This document shows, piece after piece, positions 1-13,540 of a stretch of 64,000 nucleotides of DNA. Numbering within the stretch: position 1 is the stretch's first letter; every line of letters starts with the position of its first letter. The position numbers and the translations under genes are program-made. Below the pieces are notes generated by a model, which saw only the letters and a list, made by a program, of their open reading frames with translations, was not told the origin of the DNA and did not search any database. Source of the DNA: Aphrophora alni (lineage: Eukaryota; Arthropoda; Insecta; Hemiptera; Aphrophoridae); NCBI GenBank assembly GCA_963513935.1, contig OY740767.1, positions 80,340,060-80,404,059 on the forward strand, read 5' to 3'.

Positions 1-229
1 CTTGTGTGATTTCATTCCTTACTGTTCTCAGTTCCACCCAGTAATACCAACATAAAGTTATGAAAGTACAAAACTTCTCCTACAAACTGTTTCATCTCTA
101 GATTAATTTGTCTCTTTAATTAATGAATGTCCCTCGTAATAATCTTCCACCTAAAAAGGAATAACGTTTTCTAAAATTCTGTTTAATTTAATTATTCAAT
201 ATTCCTTATTGAATATTATTAAAAAAATA
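1..229. other. No recognisable feature
   Basis: AT-rich sequence before the degenerate 138-bp repeat. I see no gene, repeat or structured element in it. Confidence 0.5.
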
Positions 230-2480
230 TACGTTTTTGTTGTTCGTTTATAAATTTCTAGGTTAAGTAAGTTGTAAATGTTTCTTCACTTTAAAATTAT
301 ATCTTTAAATATTCTCAAAAATTGAATAAAGTTATCGTAATGTTGTGTAAATTGTCATTTGAAATACAAATATTAATGTATTTAAAAAGACTATTAATGT
401 GGGTAATTGTTAAATGTAAATGAAAAACAAATAAAGAATTTTATGACCAGTTAAGTTAATAATTGTTCTTTATTGTTTGTTAGAACAATTTTAGGTCAAG
501 TTAGCAATTTTCAGGTCAAATTCATGAACTTATTTGTCCTGGTAAATTAAAATTTCATTATGTCAGTCAATGAAAGATATAATTTTAAAACTAATTTTTA
601 TTTCGTCCTAACTATTACGTGTTTTTATTGTGCGTTTCTTCCTTTACAGTATAACAAAATAGTAATAATGATAAATATTAAATATGATTTATTTCGGTAA
701 TTTTTTATTTTATAAATGATATTCATTGGAAGACATTTGATAATTATATTTATATCTTATTCCTGTAATTACGTTTTAATTTATCAGTAAGGGTAAACGA
801 GTTTAAGTTTAAATACACTTAGTTATTTGTATAGTAACAATAAATTTCAAAATAGCCGTAATTAAAAATAATGTAGTATTTTGTTTAAAGTTTGTCGACA
901 TTATATTACGTGTGTTTATAATTAATTTTTACCTTTACAACTTACGTATACAGTTTGTAATTTAAATCAATATAAAATTTATATCTGCTACCTTTAAATT
1001 TTAAAATGGGATTTACTAATAGAAATATAATACGTTATGTATAACTTGCTATGATTATTATGTGTTTTATAAATTCATTTTCTCATTTGTAGAGTAAGTA
1101 AATAGTTTGTGCAGGTAACTTTGAAATTCTAAATGACCGACATTAAATAATTTCAATAAACTATTTATATCTTAATGTCAATATTAAGTGTTTTTAAAGT
1201 TCGTTTTCAAATTTATATTTTATATACATAGTTTGTAAGTTAAATTATGTACTGGCAATTTCGTATTAGAACACCTACAATCACTTTTTGTTTGTTTCTT
1301 CAAATAATTGTCTGTTATTAACGTTCGTAATCACATTTATAGGCTAATTTAACAGTTTGTATACTAAATAAAACTAATGATTAACTTTATTATAAAATTG
1401 GGTGTTATTGGAATTTATTTATTAGTAACTTATTTGTATTTTGTCTTAATTATTATTTGTTGTTTATGTAGATTCTCCATTTAGAGATTAAGATAACAGT
1501 TTATTTTCCAAATCCAATTTTTTTTTGGTAATCCTGAACTTACAAATTGCCGCCATTGGACGATTTTGCACAACGTATTAATATCTCATCACAATTATTT
1601 AGTTTTTTAAATGTTCGATATCACAGTTATATTGGGTGCTATATCCCTATGGTTATTTATGCTGTAAATATTTTTTTTTTTAAATAGTCGTCAATGAAGG
1701 ATTATTATAAATTATTTCTTTTGTCTCGTCGTAATTTTTACATAATTCTAAAGTTTGTTTTCACATTTATAGATCAAGTTTACAATTTGGATGTAATTAA
1801 TGGGATTGTTTATGCTACTTATACTACCAACAGTAAGTACATTGTGGGATTCCATTTTATAATAATATAAAATAATTTGTATTTCTACAAATAAATTTAT
1901 AGAAACCGTGCGGACCTAGATTTCACATGCTTCAGAATTTTCGAAGTCAGCTTACAAACCTAGGCTTACAGAGTATGTTGGCGTAACTTAGAACGAAAAA
2001 AAACTCAATAAATTTATACGTGGAAGTGTAAATCATGTGGAATGATTCCAGTATACATAGGTAGTCTTAAATTAAAATAGGCCGTCATTGGAAGATTTTA
2101 AATAGCATTATTGTAAATCATCGCCATTGTTATTGTTTCTAATATACACAATAACTACTACACTTTAAGTTAACTGTTTAGCTGTTAAATCCATATAATT
2201 ATTTTGTCGTAATTTTAAATATAGAATTGATCGCAATTCTATGATTTCTAATATCATTTTTGTACATTTTTGCCAATATTACTGTTTGATAATATTCGTA
2301 ATTACAATTACGGTTAAGGTTAACAGTTTCAATGCTAATACTGATTATTACGGATACTGGTAATAAATAAGTGGGTGCTAAATGTATTCTGGTAATTTAG
2401 AATTTAAATACGGTAATGATTGTATATAACTTTTTTGTGTGTTGCAGCCATTATTACTTGTTTTTAATAATCGTAATCAT
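230..2480. repeat. Highly degenerate tandem repeat, period about 138 bp
   Basis: Related blocks recur at intervals close to multiples of 137-140 bp. One landmark, resembling GCCGTCATTGGAAGATTT, appears near 566, 723, 853, 1136, 1552, 1689 and 2084. A second landmark, resembling GTTCGTNNTCACATTTATAG then TTAACAGTTTGTATG, follows it and recurs near 238, 1073, 1198, 1321, 1612, 1752 and 2287. Units are very diverged, so this looks like an old satellite-like array of roughly 16 units. The period is by eye and the array edges are approximate. Confidence 0.5.
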
Positions 2481-2687
2481 GTTTAAAAATATTAATCATT
2501 ATTTCTATTATTGAGACGAAGTTAGGAACTATAGGTACTCTTTTCAACTGAACCTCAGGAAACAAAACACTGCTATTAAATAATACTTAGCATATATACA
2601 AATAAAAGTACAACTGATCGAGAAAAAATATTTCAATCAAATCCATACAATAATTTATAAACATTTAAACATCATAAATGTTATTGA

Positions 2688-2804
<117 letters not shown>

Positions 2805-2994
2805 GTATATTGTATATACAATCTAAATAAACAATCTATATAAACAATCTAAATGGTTATTAGTCAAAAAAGATAAATAATATTCGTCTTTAGTTTAAAT
2901 AATGGGTGTATATTGCCTATAGCAAATTATGACATTATTTCAATCAAATCCATACAATAATTTATAAACATTTAAACATCATAAATGTTATTGA

Positions 2995-2998
<4 letters not shown>

Positions 2999-3049
<51 letters not shown>
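2999..3049. repeat. (TA)n microsatellite
   Basis: An uninterrupted alternating AT tract in the second unit of the tandem duplication. Confidence 0.95.
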
Positions 3050-3052
<3 letters not shown>

Positions 3053-3087
3053 TATTGTATATACAATCTAAATAAACAATCTATATA

Positions 3088-3574
3088 AACAATCTAAATG
3101 GTTATTAGTCAAAGAAGATAAATAATATTCGTCTTTAGTTTAAATAATGGGTGTATATTGCCTATAGCAAATTATGACATGTAATAGACTTTTCGCTTTT
3201 ATTATACCTTATCTACATTTCTTTCTTGTCACTAAGCAAGAAATCTCACCAGACTATAACTTATGTTTGGCTCTATATAAATCAAAATTTGTAAATACAC
3301 ATTAACAAAATATGTGCCAAAATGTATAACGTAATAGTGTTTAGGTTGCTGAAAAAATATTAACCTAATATTCATTTTGATATATTTGGTGATAATCAGC
3401 TGATATAAAATGAACTCCATGGTTCTAAGATTTATTCATCTATTGTTATTTCATAACAACATAAATATATTAATCAACGAGAAAATAAATAAATAATGTA
3501 TGACAATAAACACATTATTTAAACTAAAGACGAATATCATTTATCTTCTTTGACTAATAACCATTTAGATTGTT
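3088..3574. repeat. Inverted repeat, 62-bp arms around a 363-bp loop
   Basis: The arm at 3088-3149 (starting AACAATCTAAATGGTTATTA) is matched in reverse complement at 3513-3574 with about one mismatch. The left arm is part of the tandemly duplicated unit, so a third, inverted and partial copy of that unit lies here. Within the loop I see only AT-rich sequence and no convincing coding region. Confidence 0.8.
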
Positions 3575-3662
3575 GCACATTAATTGCAATGATGAGGTGT
3601 TGGGTTAAAGTTATATTTGAAGTTCAGGTGTGAAACAGGATTTAGTCGACAAGAGTTGCAAA

Positions 3663-3710
3663 CCAACCATTCCTAACTCCAACCATTCCTGACTCCAACC
3701 ATTCCTGATT
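3663..3710 (+). repeat. Three tandem copies of a 16-bp unit
   Basis: The unit CCAACCATTCCTGACT occurs three times in a row with single-base differences. Confidence 0.9.
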
Positions 3711-6700
3711 CACTATTTCATCTTCATCTCCATTCATATGCAGTTGGTTTATGAACGCAACAATTTATTTGTATTCATTAAAACATAATATTTTAGGTTA
3801 TATAGTACACATTAAGTTTTCACAACACAATATAAAACATAAATTACAATATACTAACATAATTATTGTTATACTTGTCAGATTTACCTTTCAATTATGT
3901 ATAACGGACAATTGTGAAATCTATATTATGTAGAACGTTTCCCATATATTGATTTGTGCCTGTTAAATGAATTAATACTGTGTTGTGAAAGATGTACGCA
4001 CAATTTAAAAAACACATCGATCATTTCAGTTTGGTTAAACTCAAATAGTTTGTCCAATCGGACTGGTCAAAATGAGAGAATATTATATTTCGTTCATGAT
4101 CTGCTAGTTGTAGAAGTATTACCTCAAAATATTCCTTAGAAAATATATATATTAAAAGTTTTTGACGGTACACAAGATGTACTGCAGCCGGCGAAATAAT
4201 ATTTTTTCCTCGGAGTTAATAAATTAATCAAGAATACATACATCTATTATTCTATTTAATTTACTTAATACTTAATATCCTTTTTCATTACAAATTCGAC
4301 ATGTACGAGATAACTTTATATTTATGTATAAATATTCTAAAAATTCATATTTATTTCAAATTTTGTCTCACTTATTGTCTTTTTAAAATTGGAAAGAAGG
4401 GCATTATGCTATTCAGCGTAATGTAAACAGCGCGTTAAAGATGAGATTGAGTATATAATTGATTCAAATTGGTCAGGAAGAATGTATATTAATGATATTT
4501 TACATAGTCATTTGATGATAAGTGTCATAATTAAAATAATTAAATTTCTATGTAATTCTTTGAAAATGAGGTGATTTAATTATATTTGATTAATACGTAT
4601 GCATGAAAAATATGTCGTAAGATTTAAAAAGATATACTTCAGGATGTAGCTTGAGACAGGTTGATCTTTACCTATGTTGCCTCTTATACATCAGCTACTT
4701 TTGTATTGAAAGCACTCATGGTTATATATTTTTTCCCCATTAACGATAAACATTTTTGAGTTTTTTCAGCTCTCATACCCTATTACATATTCACCAATAA
4801 TTTCAGTCCTTGAGATATCATTAATAATATGATCCAATACCTGGAGTTAAATTTGAAGTTTAATTATTTGTTAGTCAGGAGTTTATAGCTTAGTGTTGTT
4901 AATATGAATATCCGTGGAGATAAAATATTGACGTGACTTTTTCTATTCTGTTCTTCCAAAAGTTTAAGGTCATCATTACTCAATTTTTTAGAAAAACTGG
5001 GATATTTCAACTTTTCATTACTTACGGTAGTTCCTACATTCATTATTCCTATAATTTGTAATTATTATGTAAGGGAAACAAATATTATTGGACGATACAT
5101 TGTTAGGTTTTTAAAATAAAGAAGTAATTTCGCCTCTGCTCCAGGCGATTTTAAGTTAGGTTTACACAACTTAAATTAATTTATCAAGTCAGTTTTGAAA
5201 GAAACAAGGAAAACATGTGTCAATTTTAGTCCCGTACTTTATAATTACTGCAGATGTTCACATTGTTGGTAATTTGAATAAACGGAGTTGCAGGAACCAA
5301 TCAGACATGAATATGTACATGTTACAATATTTAGAATTACTGCATTAAAAAAACCTAATTTATTCTCAAGATATATTTTTGCGACACAATGTGTCTATGT
5401 ATATCACAAAATATACAATACATCATTACATATTTTTATCCGGATAAATGTCTTGTTTAAAAAGGGTTATTTAAATTTTGTGTATCCTAACATTTCATTT
5501 TAGATGTTCAAATTGTTTTTTAACTTTATATTTACACGAAGAAAAATATTTTTTATCAGAAATAGTTTATTTTCAAATGTCATGTTATCCTACTCGTTAA
5601 AAAAACGGTGCAGTTAAACAAATAATTAGGTTGATTACAAATATAATTTGGTTTGAGAGATCGGTTCAAAGTTTATTTGTCTACAAATTAAGTATATATC
5701 CAAAGTTTCCATAACTAAAGACACTTGTATTGAGGTTTGATCTTATGAGGTAGATGACAGAGGTAACTAAGGAAAGTTCTAAGATTTAAGTCGGTTGCTT
5801 GAATAGGATAGGTAACTTTGACAATTCGCCAATCTTATATTCACATATTCCACTTGGGAGTTATCGTTGAAACAATATATGTTGCTCTACATTAAACGTG
5901 TAATGTGCGGTAGAGCCAAATAAAGTTTACTTTGTGAATATCCAGTTTCGTAATATAAGGAAAATATAATAATGCAATTTAATCGAAACGTTAAGGTTTT
6001 ATAGTTGAAATAATTCCAACAGGGTACTTAGATTTAAATGGAAAATAATAATCCAAATACTTTGACAACCACTTCCATTAAATATTTTTTGTTAAATTTC
6101 CTATTTGATATTATTACTGATTGTTTCATAAGAACCGGTTTAAGGCCATTGTATCACAGTTGTAAAAATAAAACATGAACACAAATCGTTACAAATATTT
6201 ATAAATGCTTACTTGCTATGCATAATGTAATATTTTTGTATATACATTTTTACATTATATTTATTATTAATCCTATTTTATGTTTTTACGGATACTATTA
6301 GCCTAAATTGCTTTGCAGTTATCAACAGAAACTTATTTTATATATTTCATAATAAAGGAGTACCTAATCGAAGTTTTACTATTTGTTACAAATATTTGAC
6401 ATTATATTTTTTAATGTACTGTTTATGATGTGGCCCTATTCGTATTTTATTTTTAGGTAATTACAGTTTTAGTACTCTACATTGATATTCATTATTAAAT
6501 ATTGCTAGCATAAACTTAAATTTTCTTTTCAGTTTCTGTTTGTAACACTTTGAGTTCAATTCACTCCAACACTAATTTCTTTATTTATTACATGTTTAAA
6601 TTTATCACTTAACATTATTTGATTTTGTAACGACTTTTGAATTAAAAAAATACTTTTATTAAACGATTTTTTTTCTCTTACTACATTTGACTTTCGAAAG

Positions 6701-8499
6701 TGCTTGATATTAAGTCTGGTTGGTTTAATGATTGTAAATTGACTGGACGATTTTTCAAGCGTCACGGATATCTGTATATTGATACAGTAACAATTTCAAT
6801 ATAACATTTGTTAGACTAAGGATATCATTAATTAATATATTGCTGTATTGCATCTGAATCAAATTTGTCTTCCAAAATCAACTTTCAGACTTTTGAGTAT
6901 ATTAGAGTTCATATAAATCAATGCTCAGTGTTGTATGTTGAAAGCGATGTTTTTTGTCGGGAACGATTATAACAATTATCAAAAGACAAACACAAATCTT
7001 TATTGAATCCTGAATCCTGAATCTTAACTGAGTTTTATAATAATGATATTTTTTTCAAGGATAATCATTTTAATATATCTGGTAGAGCAGTAAGATAGTA
7101 ATTTCATAGATAGATCTTATTAGTTGTACAATTATATTTGACTTGAGACACTCCACTCAAAAGAATATAAAAAAAAAATTAAAATCAGATCGTTTTAACA
7201 GATGTGTTTATTTTTTGAGTTTATATCTTTCAGTATATTGTCTCTTATTCCTTTACATAATAAATATATTGATCTAAATATATTAAACAAAACGTTTTAT
7301 CGGTAATGGATTGAAATGCGTTAGAGGACCTTGGTTTTTAAGTACTACTTGTGTTAAATACTGGAAATGAAAAACAATAAATAATTAAATTTATTGGTGA
7401 TTTGTAAATATATAATTTAATTGACAACTGAAAATTTGAAAGTGGGTGTCACTTAATCCACATCTAACTTTAATTTAAATATTTTTTTGATATTTTGGAA
7501 TATCTGTTGCTTACCATTTTTTATAAACGTTTACACATTTACACAAATAACTATATGACAGTTGTTTGTATCTCAATGTATGTATCGTGTACTGCCGATT
7601 TCTGGTAGAAGTTCATTTTATTTTATTATTCTTATTACAACTATGCTTAGCAACGCCCATCTAGTTATATATTTCACATTAGTGTCACAAAGATGTAAAT
7701 ATCCTAATGTCTAATGATGGTAAATTATAACTAAAATATTACAAAAATCATAAAATGTTATACACTCTTGGATCATCACATCTCCTCTTGGCATCACAAT
7801 TCCAGAGAGTTCTTCCAGTTTAAGCATCGTAACGATCGGGTGCTAAATAACAAATGAAAGATCTGGTTATTCTTATATTGTTACTGTTTATTTCGTCTTC
7901 AACGATGTTCTTATTACGAACCTGATGACGATAATAATTGTAATTATAGAACGGTGATTTATTTACCGGTGGACATTTGTTTTCATTTTTCATTTGTAAA
8001 ACTGAATTATACGTTTGTAAGTTTTTTTAATTACAAATATAAACCCATTGGCATAAATAATAATTAAATGTTTGCATTACCTTTTCGAGATCTAAGGAAA
8101 AATTAATTGATTGTTATTCTAATATTATCATCAAACTACATAATTTCATAAATGAATCATACCGATAGATCATAGGGAAAATATTATCATACGTGTGGAA
8201 CATAGGATAAACATCATGAACAAACATGAAATGTTTATAACATATTGGTAACAATAGTTCTCGAAATGTGCGTTTTGTTAAACGTGATAAAATCAGTCGC
8301 TATTTTGAAAGCTACCGGATGGTAATCTTATTATTAATGAACCGAAATATCAAATATAAAAAAAATCAGACACAACTAAGTCCAGGTACAAAGCTTTAAG
8401 GAAAATCTGATAAAAAAGTTCACAATTCAAATTTGAGGAAAAACTGACAAAAATAAATCTATATATATTTTTTTTTAAATCGGACACAGCTATTCACTA
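3711..8499. other. AT-rich region, no supported gene
   Basis: Nearly 4.8 kb without a supportable feature. The only open frames are short (60-71 codons), have AT-driven composition, often lack an ATG, and show no recognisable domain or clear splice context. Any intron of a larger gene would be invisible here. Confidence 0.5.
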
Positions 8500-9180
8500 C
8501 TATGACGTCGACAACCACAACAATGACATCAATGACGATGACAACCACAAAAATGACTACAATCACGACGATAACTACAACAATGAAAACAATGACGACG
8601 CATACACATATAATGACGTCGACAACAATGACAACACCAATGACAAAGACGACCACAACTACAACAATGACGAGGAAAGACAGAATAACGACACCAAGAA
8701 TCATAACAAGACAACAACGACGAAAACATCCACAACTATGACATCAAAGACAATAGTAAACAAAACAATGTCAACTTTGATGACTACATCCAAAAATATC
8801 ACAACAAAGTCGACGAAGACAATGACGACGACCATCTCAAAAATAAAGACTAGAACAACTACAATTCCGAAGATGATGATGGCGATCACAACAATGATGA
8901 AGACGACGACAACCACTGCATTGACGATGACAATCAAAAAAATGACAACAATGACGACGATAACTACAAAAATAACAACAACGACAAGAAAGACTACACT
9001 AATGAAAACACGAATACAACGGCGATTACGACAAAAATGACGACGATTACGACAAAAATGACGACGGTAGTCCCAAAAATGACGACGATAGTCCCAAAAA
9101 TGACAACAACGACAAGGACTGATACTGTAAAAATGACAACAACGAGGACGACAAATACATCAAAGAGGATATCGGGCACA
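8500..9180 (+). repeat. CA/ACG-rich low-complexity block (degenerate trinucleotide-like array)
   Basis: The plus strand is almost free of T and built from irregular ACA, ACG, ATG and AAA-type triplets, for example ATGACGACGATTACGACAAA repeated with small changes near 9037-9100. Because stop codons need T on the plus strand, long frames stay open, giving peptides of Thr, Met and Lys on plus and Val, Ile on minus (frames at 8502-8741, 8738-9040 and 9037-9231 on plus; 8459-8704, 8701-8937 and 8994-9179 on minus). The plus frames shift between phases every 200-300 bp and there is no conserved domain, so I read this as an expanded and decayed simple repeat. A degenerate Thr-rich coding sequence is a weaker alternative. 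Confidence 0.75.
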
Positions 9181-9487
9181 ACATATTATAATATATTTGA
9201 ACAATTTCATAGTTGTGTTATGAATTGTTAAAGTTTTGTTATTAAGGAGCAGCTGTTTTGAACAGGAACCGTTTGTTACAGTGATTTTCGTCTTTGTGTA
9301 TTTAGAAGGTTTAAAATAGGAAATATTTCGTACATTTGTGAAAGTAATCTATGTATGTGACTCTCTGCAGAATAAGTATAGTAGACTATACATTTACATT
9401 AAAAATAAGTTGTTGCGCTCTGCTAACAAACAGAGCACAGTGGTTTATATTGTCGCTAAGAACACACCGAGTAATACTATACACGAT

Positions 9488-9552
9488 ACGTCAGTCGGTA
9501 TAGCCTCTGGTTTAAAATCCAGTCTTTGCTAGTTCAAATCCTACTGGGAAAG
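9488..9552 (+). tRNA. tRNA-like remnant (pseudogene or SINE head)
   Basis: The segment CAGTCGGTATAGC resembles a tRNA D-arm/box A. CTGG and CCAG then bracket an eight-base TTTAAAAT loop, and GTTCAAATCC matches a box B/T-loop about 30 bases later. The T-stem does not pair well and no 7-bp acceptor stem is evident, so a working tRNA is unlikely. A tRNA-derived SINE head or old tRNA pseudogene fits better. No poly(A) or second copy was seen in this window. Confidence 0.3.
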
Positions 9553-9859
9553 TAAAAAGGTAAGAATGTGACGCCACGGAGCATGACGTCTAACGTGTAG
9601 TTACGTTGCATAATGGCTGTCAAAATGTCGTTCAAATGGAGGAAATAGTCAGGGGAGAGGTAAGTAAGTAATATGATGGATTTTTTGGGTTGGGAAAGTA
9701 ATATGATAGTTGACAATACTTTTGGATGGGGTAATTATATTTTGGTATTATAAAACTTTTAATTTGGATAATGGGGTCAATGAAACCAGGTCATTGAATT
9801 CAGGTTAGAATGTTAGAACGTTTGAATGACAAAAGTTAACAATTTTCAGTTGTTACATC

Positions 9860-9985
9860 AGCGACGGGAAATTCTCTGTGCTAACAAAATACGCGACGGG
9901 AGTTTTAATGTGCTAACAAAACAGTCCAAGGTATTTGAAATATGGTAACCTCATAGGAGACGGGAATTTCTGTGTCAATGTGCTA
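9860..9985 (+). repeat. Three imperfect units flanking the 30-bp array
   Basis: The motif GCGACGGGAAATTCTCTGTG then CTAACAAAATA recurs three times with changes (near 9862, 9893 and 9956). It sits at the left border of the large minisatellite and is related to the block near 11,880. Confidence 0.55.
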
Positions 9986-11868
9986 ACCTAACAGGCGAGG
10001 ACGATAGACTTGTCAAAAATCACTCATTGGCAATGACGCCTGAAGATCAGGTAAACACGGGACATAAAATTTGAAGATCAGTCAAAATAGATAATTGAAA
10101 AATTAAAATCAGTCAAAAACTGAATGTGAAAATATGTCTAAATCTGGTCATGAACCGTGAATAACAAACAAAAACGTCCATGAAATTTGAAGATCAGTAA
10201 ATAACAAAGCATTAAAAGTGAATAACATTAAAAAGTGGTCATTAAAATTAGAACATCAGTAAAAACAGGCCATGAAACAAGAATAAAATTTTTAAAAAAG
10301 ACTTGAAACCTGAACATCAATAAAAAACGTCCCTTGAAACATGGAAATAGTTTAAAAACTGGGAAATTATACATGAATATTAGTCATAAATGAACCAATA
10401 AACATTAATATCAGTTAAAAACCGGTCATAATTCGTGAATATCAGCATAAAACTAACAAGGAATAGTGAATGTCCGCGGAAAAAAGGCCATAAGACTGTA
10501 TAAAAGTCAAAAACTTGACATAAAAGGAGAAGATCAGTCAAACATAGACTATAAAATGCGTATATCTGTCAAAAACAGGTCATGATATAAGCCTTAAGTA
10601 AAAAATGAGCATTGAAACGCTAAAAAACTGGTCATAAAAAGTCGATATCAGATAAATGGTCTATAAAACTTGAAACGGGCCAAAACGGGCTATGATACGT
10701 AATTATCAGTCAATATGGGCCATTAAAAGTAAATATGTGTTAAAAACGTGACATGGATCGTGAATTGAGTAAAAAAAGGTTATACAAAACGTAATATCAG
10801 ACGAAAAGTTCCATGAAACAAAAACATCTGTCATAAACGCACCGTAAACGTAATTATTGGTAAAAAATGCGCAAATATTCGTAAATGTTGGTTAAAATAG
10901 TCTTGAAACGTGAGTATTTATCAATAATGTGCCATTAATCGAGAATACCCGTTAAAAACTTGGCCATATTTGTAAATAAGTCAAAAAGGGCGATGAAGTG
11001 TGAATAAGAGTTAAAAATGGGAAATTTACGTAAAATAGATCAAAAACTGGACTTTAAACGTGAATATCTGTCAGAAACTGTCGATAAAATTGTAATATCA
11101 GTAAAAAGGTGGTTATTTAACGTTTCAAAGGTGGAATACCCGACAAAACGTTTCAATAATCGTGAAAATCACCTAATGCCCAGCCAGTAAACTCGAAAAT
11201 CCGTCGTTAATGGGATATAAAATGTGTATATTCATCAAAAATAGAAAAGAAACTTAAAAAACAGTCGAAAACGGGCAACATACGTACATGAAATACAGGT
11301 AAAATAAAACTTCCATAAAACTTGAATATTATGAAATAAATGTCCACCAAGCGTGAATGTCTGTCAAAAACGGAAAATGAAATATGAATGTCGGTAAAAA
11401 ACTAGTCACTAAACCTAAAGAACGGTCAAAACTGGGCATGATATTTGAACTTCTGTCAAAAACTAGTCATTACACTTTAAGACGGTCAAAAACGGGCTAT
11501 GATTTGAGAATATCATTCAAAATTATGAACAATACTTGAATATCTGTCAAAAGCAGGCCATAAAACGTGAATATCCGTCAAAACGGGCCATTATTAATGA
11601 ACTGAATTACAGTCAAAAACTAGTCATTAAACGTGAAGATCTTTCAAAACCGGGCCATCATACGTGAACATCACTCAAAAACTTGCCAATAAAAGTGATG
11701 TTCGTTGAAATCTGGCACGAAAAGTAAATATCAGTCATAAAAAGTCCACAAAACCCGAATTACCGACTAAATGGACCATAAAACGTGTATATTAGTACAA
11801 AACTAGTCATGAACCGTGAATATGCGTAAAAAACACACCACGAAACGTTAATGTTGATAAGAAAAATT

Positions 11869-12090
11869 TGTCATTACACATTCCAAGGTTATTTCAAATG
11901 TAGGAACTTCATAGAAAACTCAAATATCTATGTGGTACCCATACAGGCGATGAGATTGTCCATGTATTACCGTACAGGTGAAGACGATAGATTTGTTGAA
12001 AACCATTTTTTGGTTTTAAGAGGAATGAAGCGTGAAAGTCAGTCAAATAAGGGACATGAAAGACGAAGATTTGTCAAAAATTCAACCTGA
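11869..12090 (+). repeat. Internal copy of the array's left border (higher-order duplication)
   Basis: CCAAGGTTATTTCAAATGTA, then CAGGCGATGAGA, then GAAGACGATAGATTTGTTGA, correspond in order to CCAAGGTATTTGAAATATGG, CAGGCGAGGACGATAGACTT and GTCAAAAATCAC at 9930-10020. The array therefore seems to consist of two roughly 1.9-kb blocks, each starting with the same non-array border. A 79-codon frame across this stretch has no recognisable domain. Confidence 0.5.
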
Positions 12091-13466
12091 ATAAAGATTT
12101 AAAAAAACGGGCAATGAAAGGTAAATATAATAAAAACTGGACATGAAAGGTGAAGAACACTCAAAAACAAGGCTTGAAACGTGAAAATCAGTGACAAAAC
12201 GGGCCATGAATCATGTATATGAGTCAAAAAGAGCCATGAAACGTGAAACGTCAATAAAAAGCGTCCTTAAAAGGTGGATATAAGTAAAAAACTGGACATG
12301 AAATATGAATATAAGTCAGAAACGATGCAATAAACGTTAATATCCGTCAAAAATAAAGCGTTATTCTTGAATATTATTAAAAACTCGCCATGCATGGTGA
12401 ATATCCGCGAACGAGGCCATGAAACGTGAATGTCCGTAAAAATGGATATTTTTCGTGAATGTCAGACAAACACTTGCTATAAAAAGTGAACATTAGTCAA
12501 AAACGTTTCATATATTATGAATATCATACAAAATGGTACATAAAAAGTGAATATTATTTTAAAATGGGCACTGATACGTTTATAAGTGACAAAAGTGAGA
12601 CATAAAAAATGAGGATCAGTCAAGAGTGGCCGTGAAACGTTGAAAGTATCTAAACAGACCATGAAACGTGAATATCAGTCATAAAATGGAAATGATTCGT
12701 GAATATCTGTCAAAATAGCTTTGTAACATGTATATGAGTCAAAAACGTGACATGAAAGTTGAAGATGGGCCTGAAAACGCTATAAACAGTCAAAACAGGT
12801 CATAAAACGTGAATGTCAGAAATGTAGTCCAATAAACTTGAATGATATTAAAAAACCGGTCAATGAAACGTAAATATCAAACAAAAATTTACATGAAAAG
12901 TTAAAATCAGGCCATGAAACGTAAATGTCAGTCAAACCGGGATATGAAGAGAATATGAGTGAATCAAACGGGCCATGAAACGTGAATATTCGTAAAGAAA
13001 TTACCATAAAATATGAATATCAGATAAAGTGGCTCATAAAACGTAAATACCACTCAAAAACGGGACCTAAAGTTAGAGGATCAGTCAAAAATGGCCCTTA
13101 AAATGCGAAAAACAGTCAAAATAGTCAATGAAACGTGCATTACAGTTAAAATCTAGCCGAGAAATGGGGTTATCTGTCATAAACCAGACATGGAACGTGT
13201 ATATCAGTCAAACAAGGGGCATGAATAGTGAATATCCAATAAGAACGGACCATATCACGTGAATATCAGAGAAAATGGGGCATAGAATATCAATAATTTT
13301 TAAAAACAACCCATGAAACTTAATATCAGACAATGAAGGGGTCATGAAAAAAAGCGGGCCAATATGAGTAAAGAAATAGCCACTAAACGTAAATATCTGT
13401 TAAAAAGGACCACGAATAGAAAAGATCTTTCAAACAAGGACCGTGAAACGTAAATTTGTCAAAAAC

Positions 13467-13467
<1 letters not shown>

Positions 13468-13540
<73 letters not shown>
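13468..13540. repeat. (TA)n microsatellite inside the minisatellite
   Basis: About 70 bp of alternating TA with one TG, directly bounded on both sides by minisatellite units. Confidence 0.95.

Noticed and set aside
3232..7000. Short ORFs of 60-71 codons
   Set aside because: Many lack ATG, all have AT-driven composition and no motif, and their number is what chance predicts.
8459..9231. Several long overlapping ORFs on both strands
   Set aside because: They follow from the lack of T on the plus strand and encode low-complexity Thr/Met/Lys or Val/Ile peptides, with phase changes and no domain.
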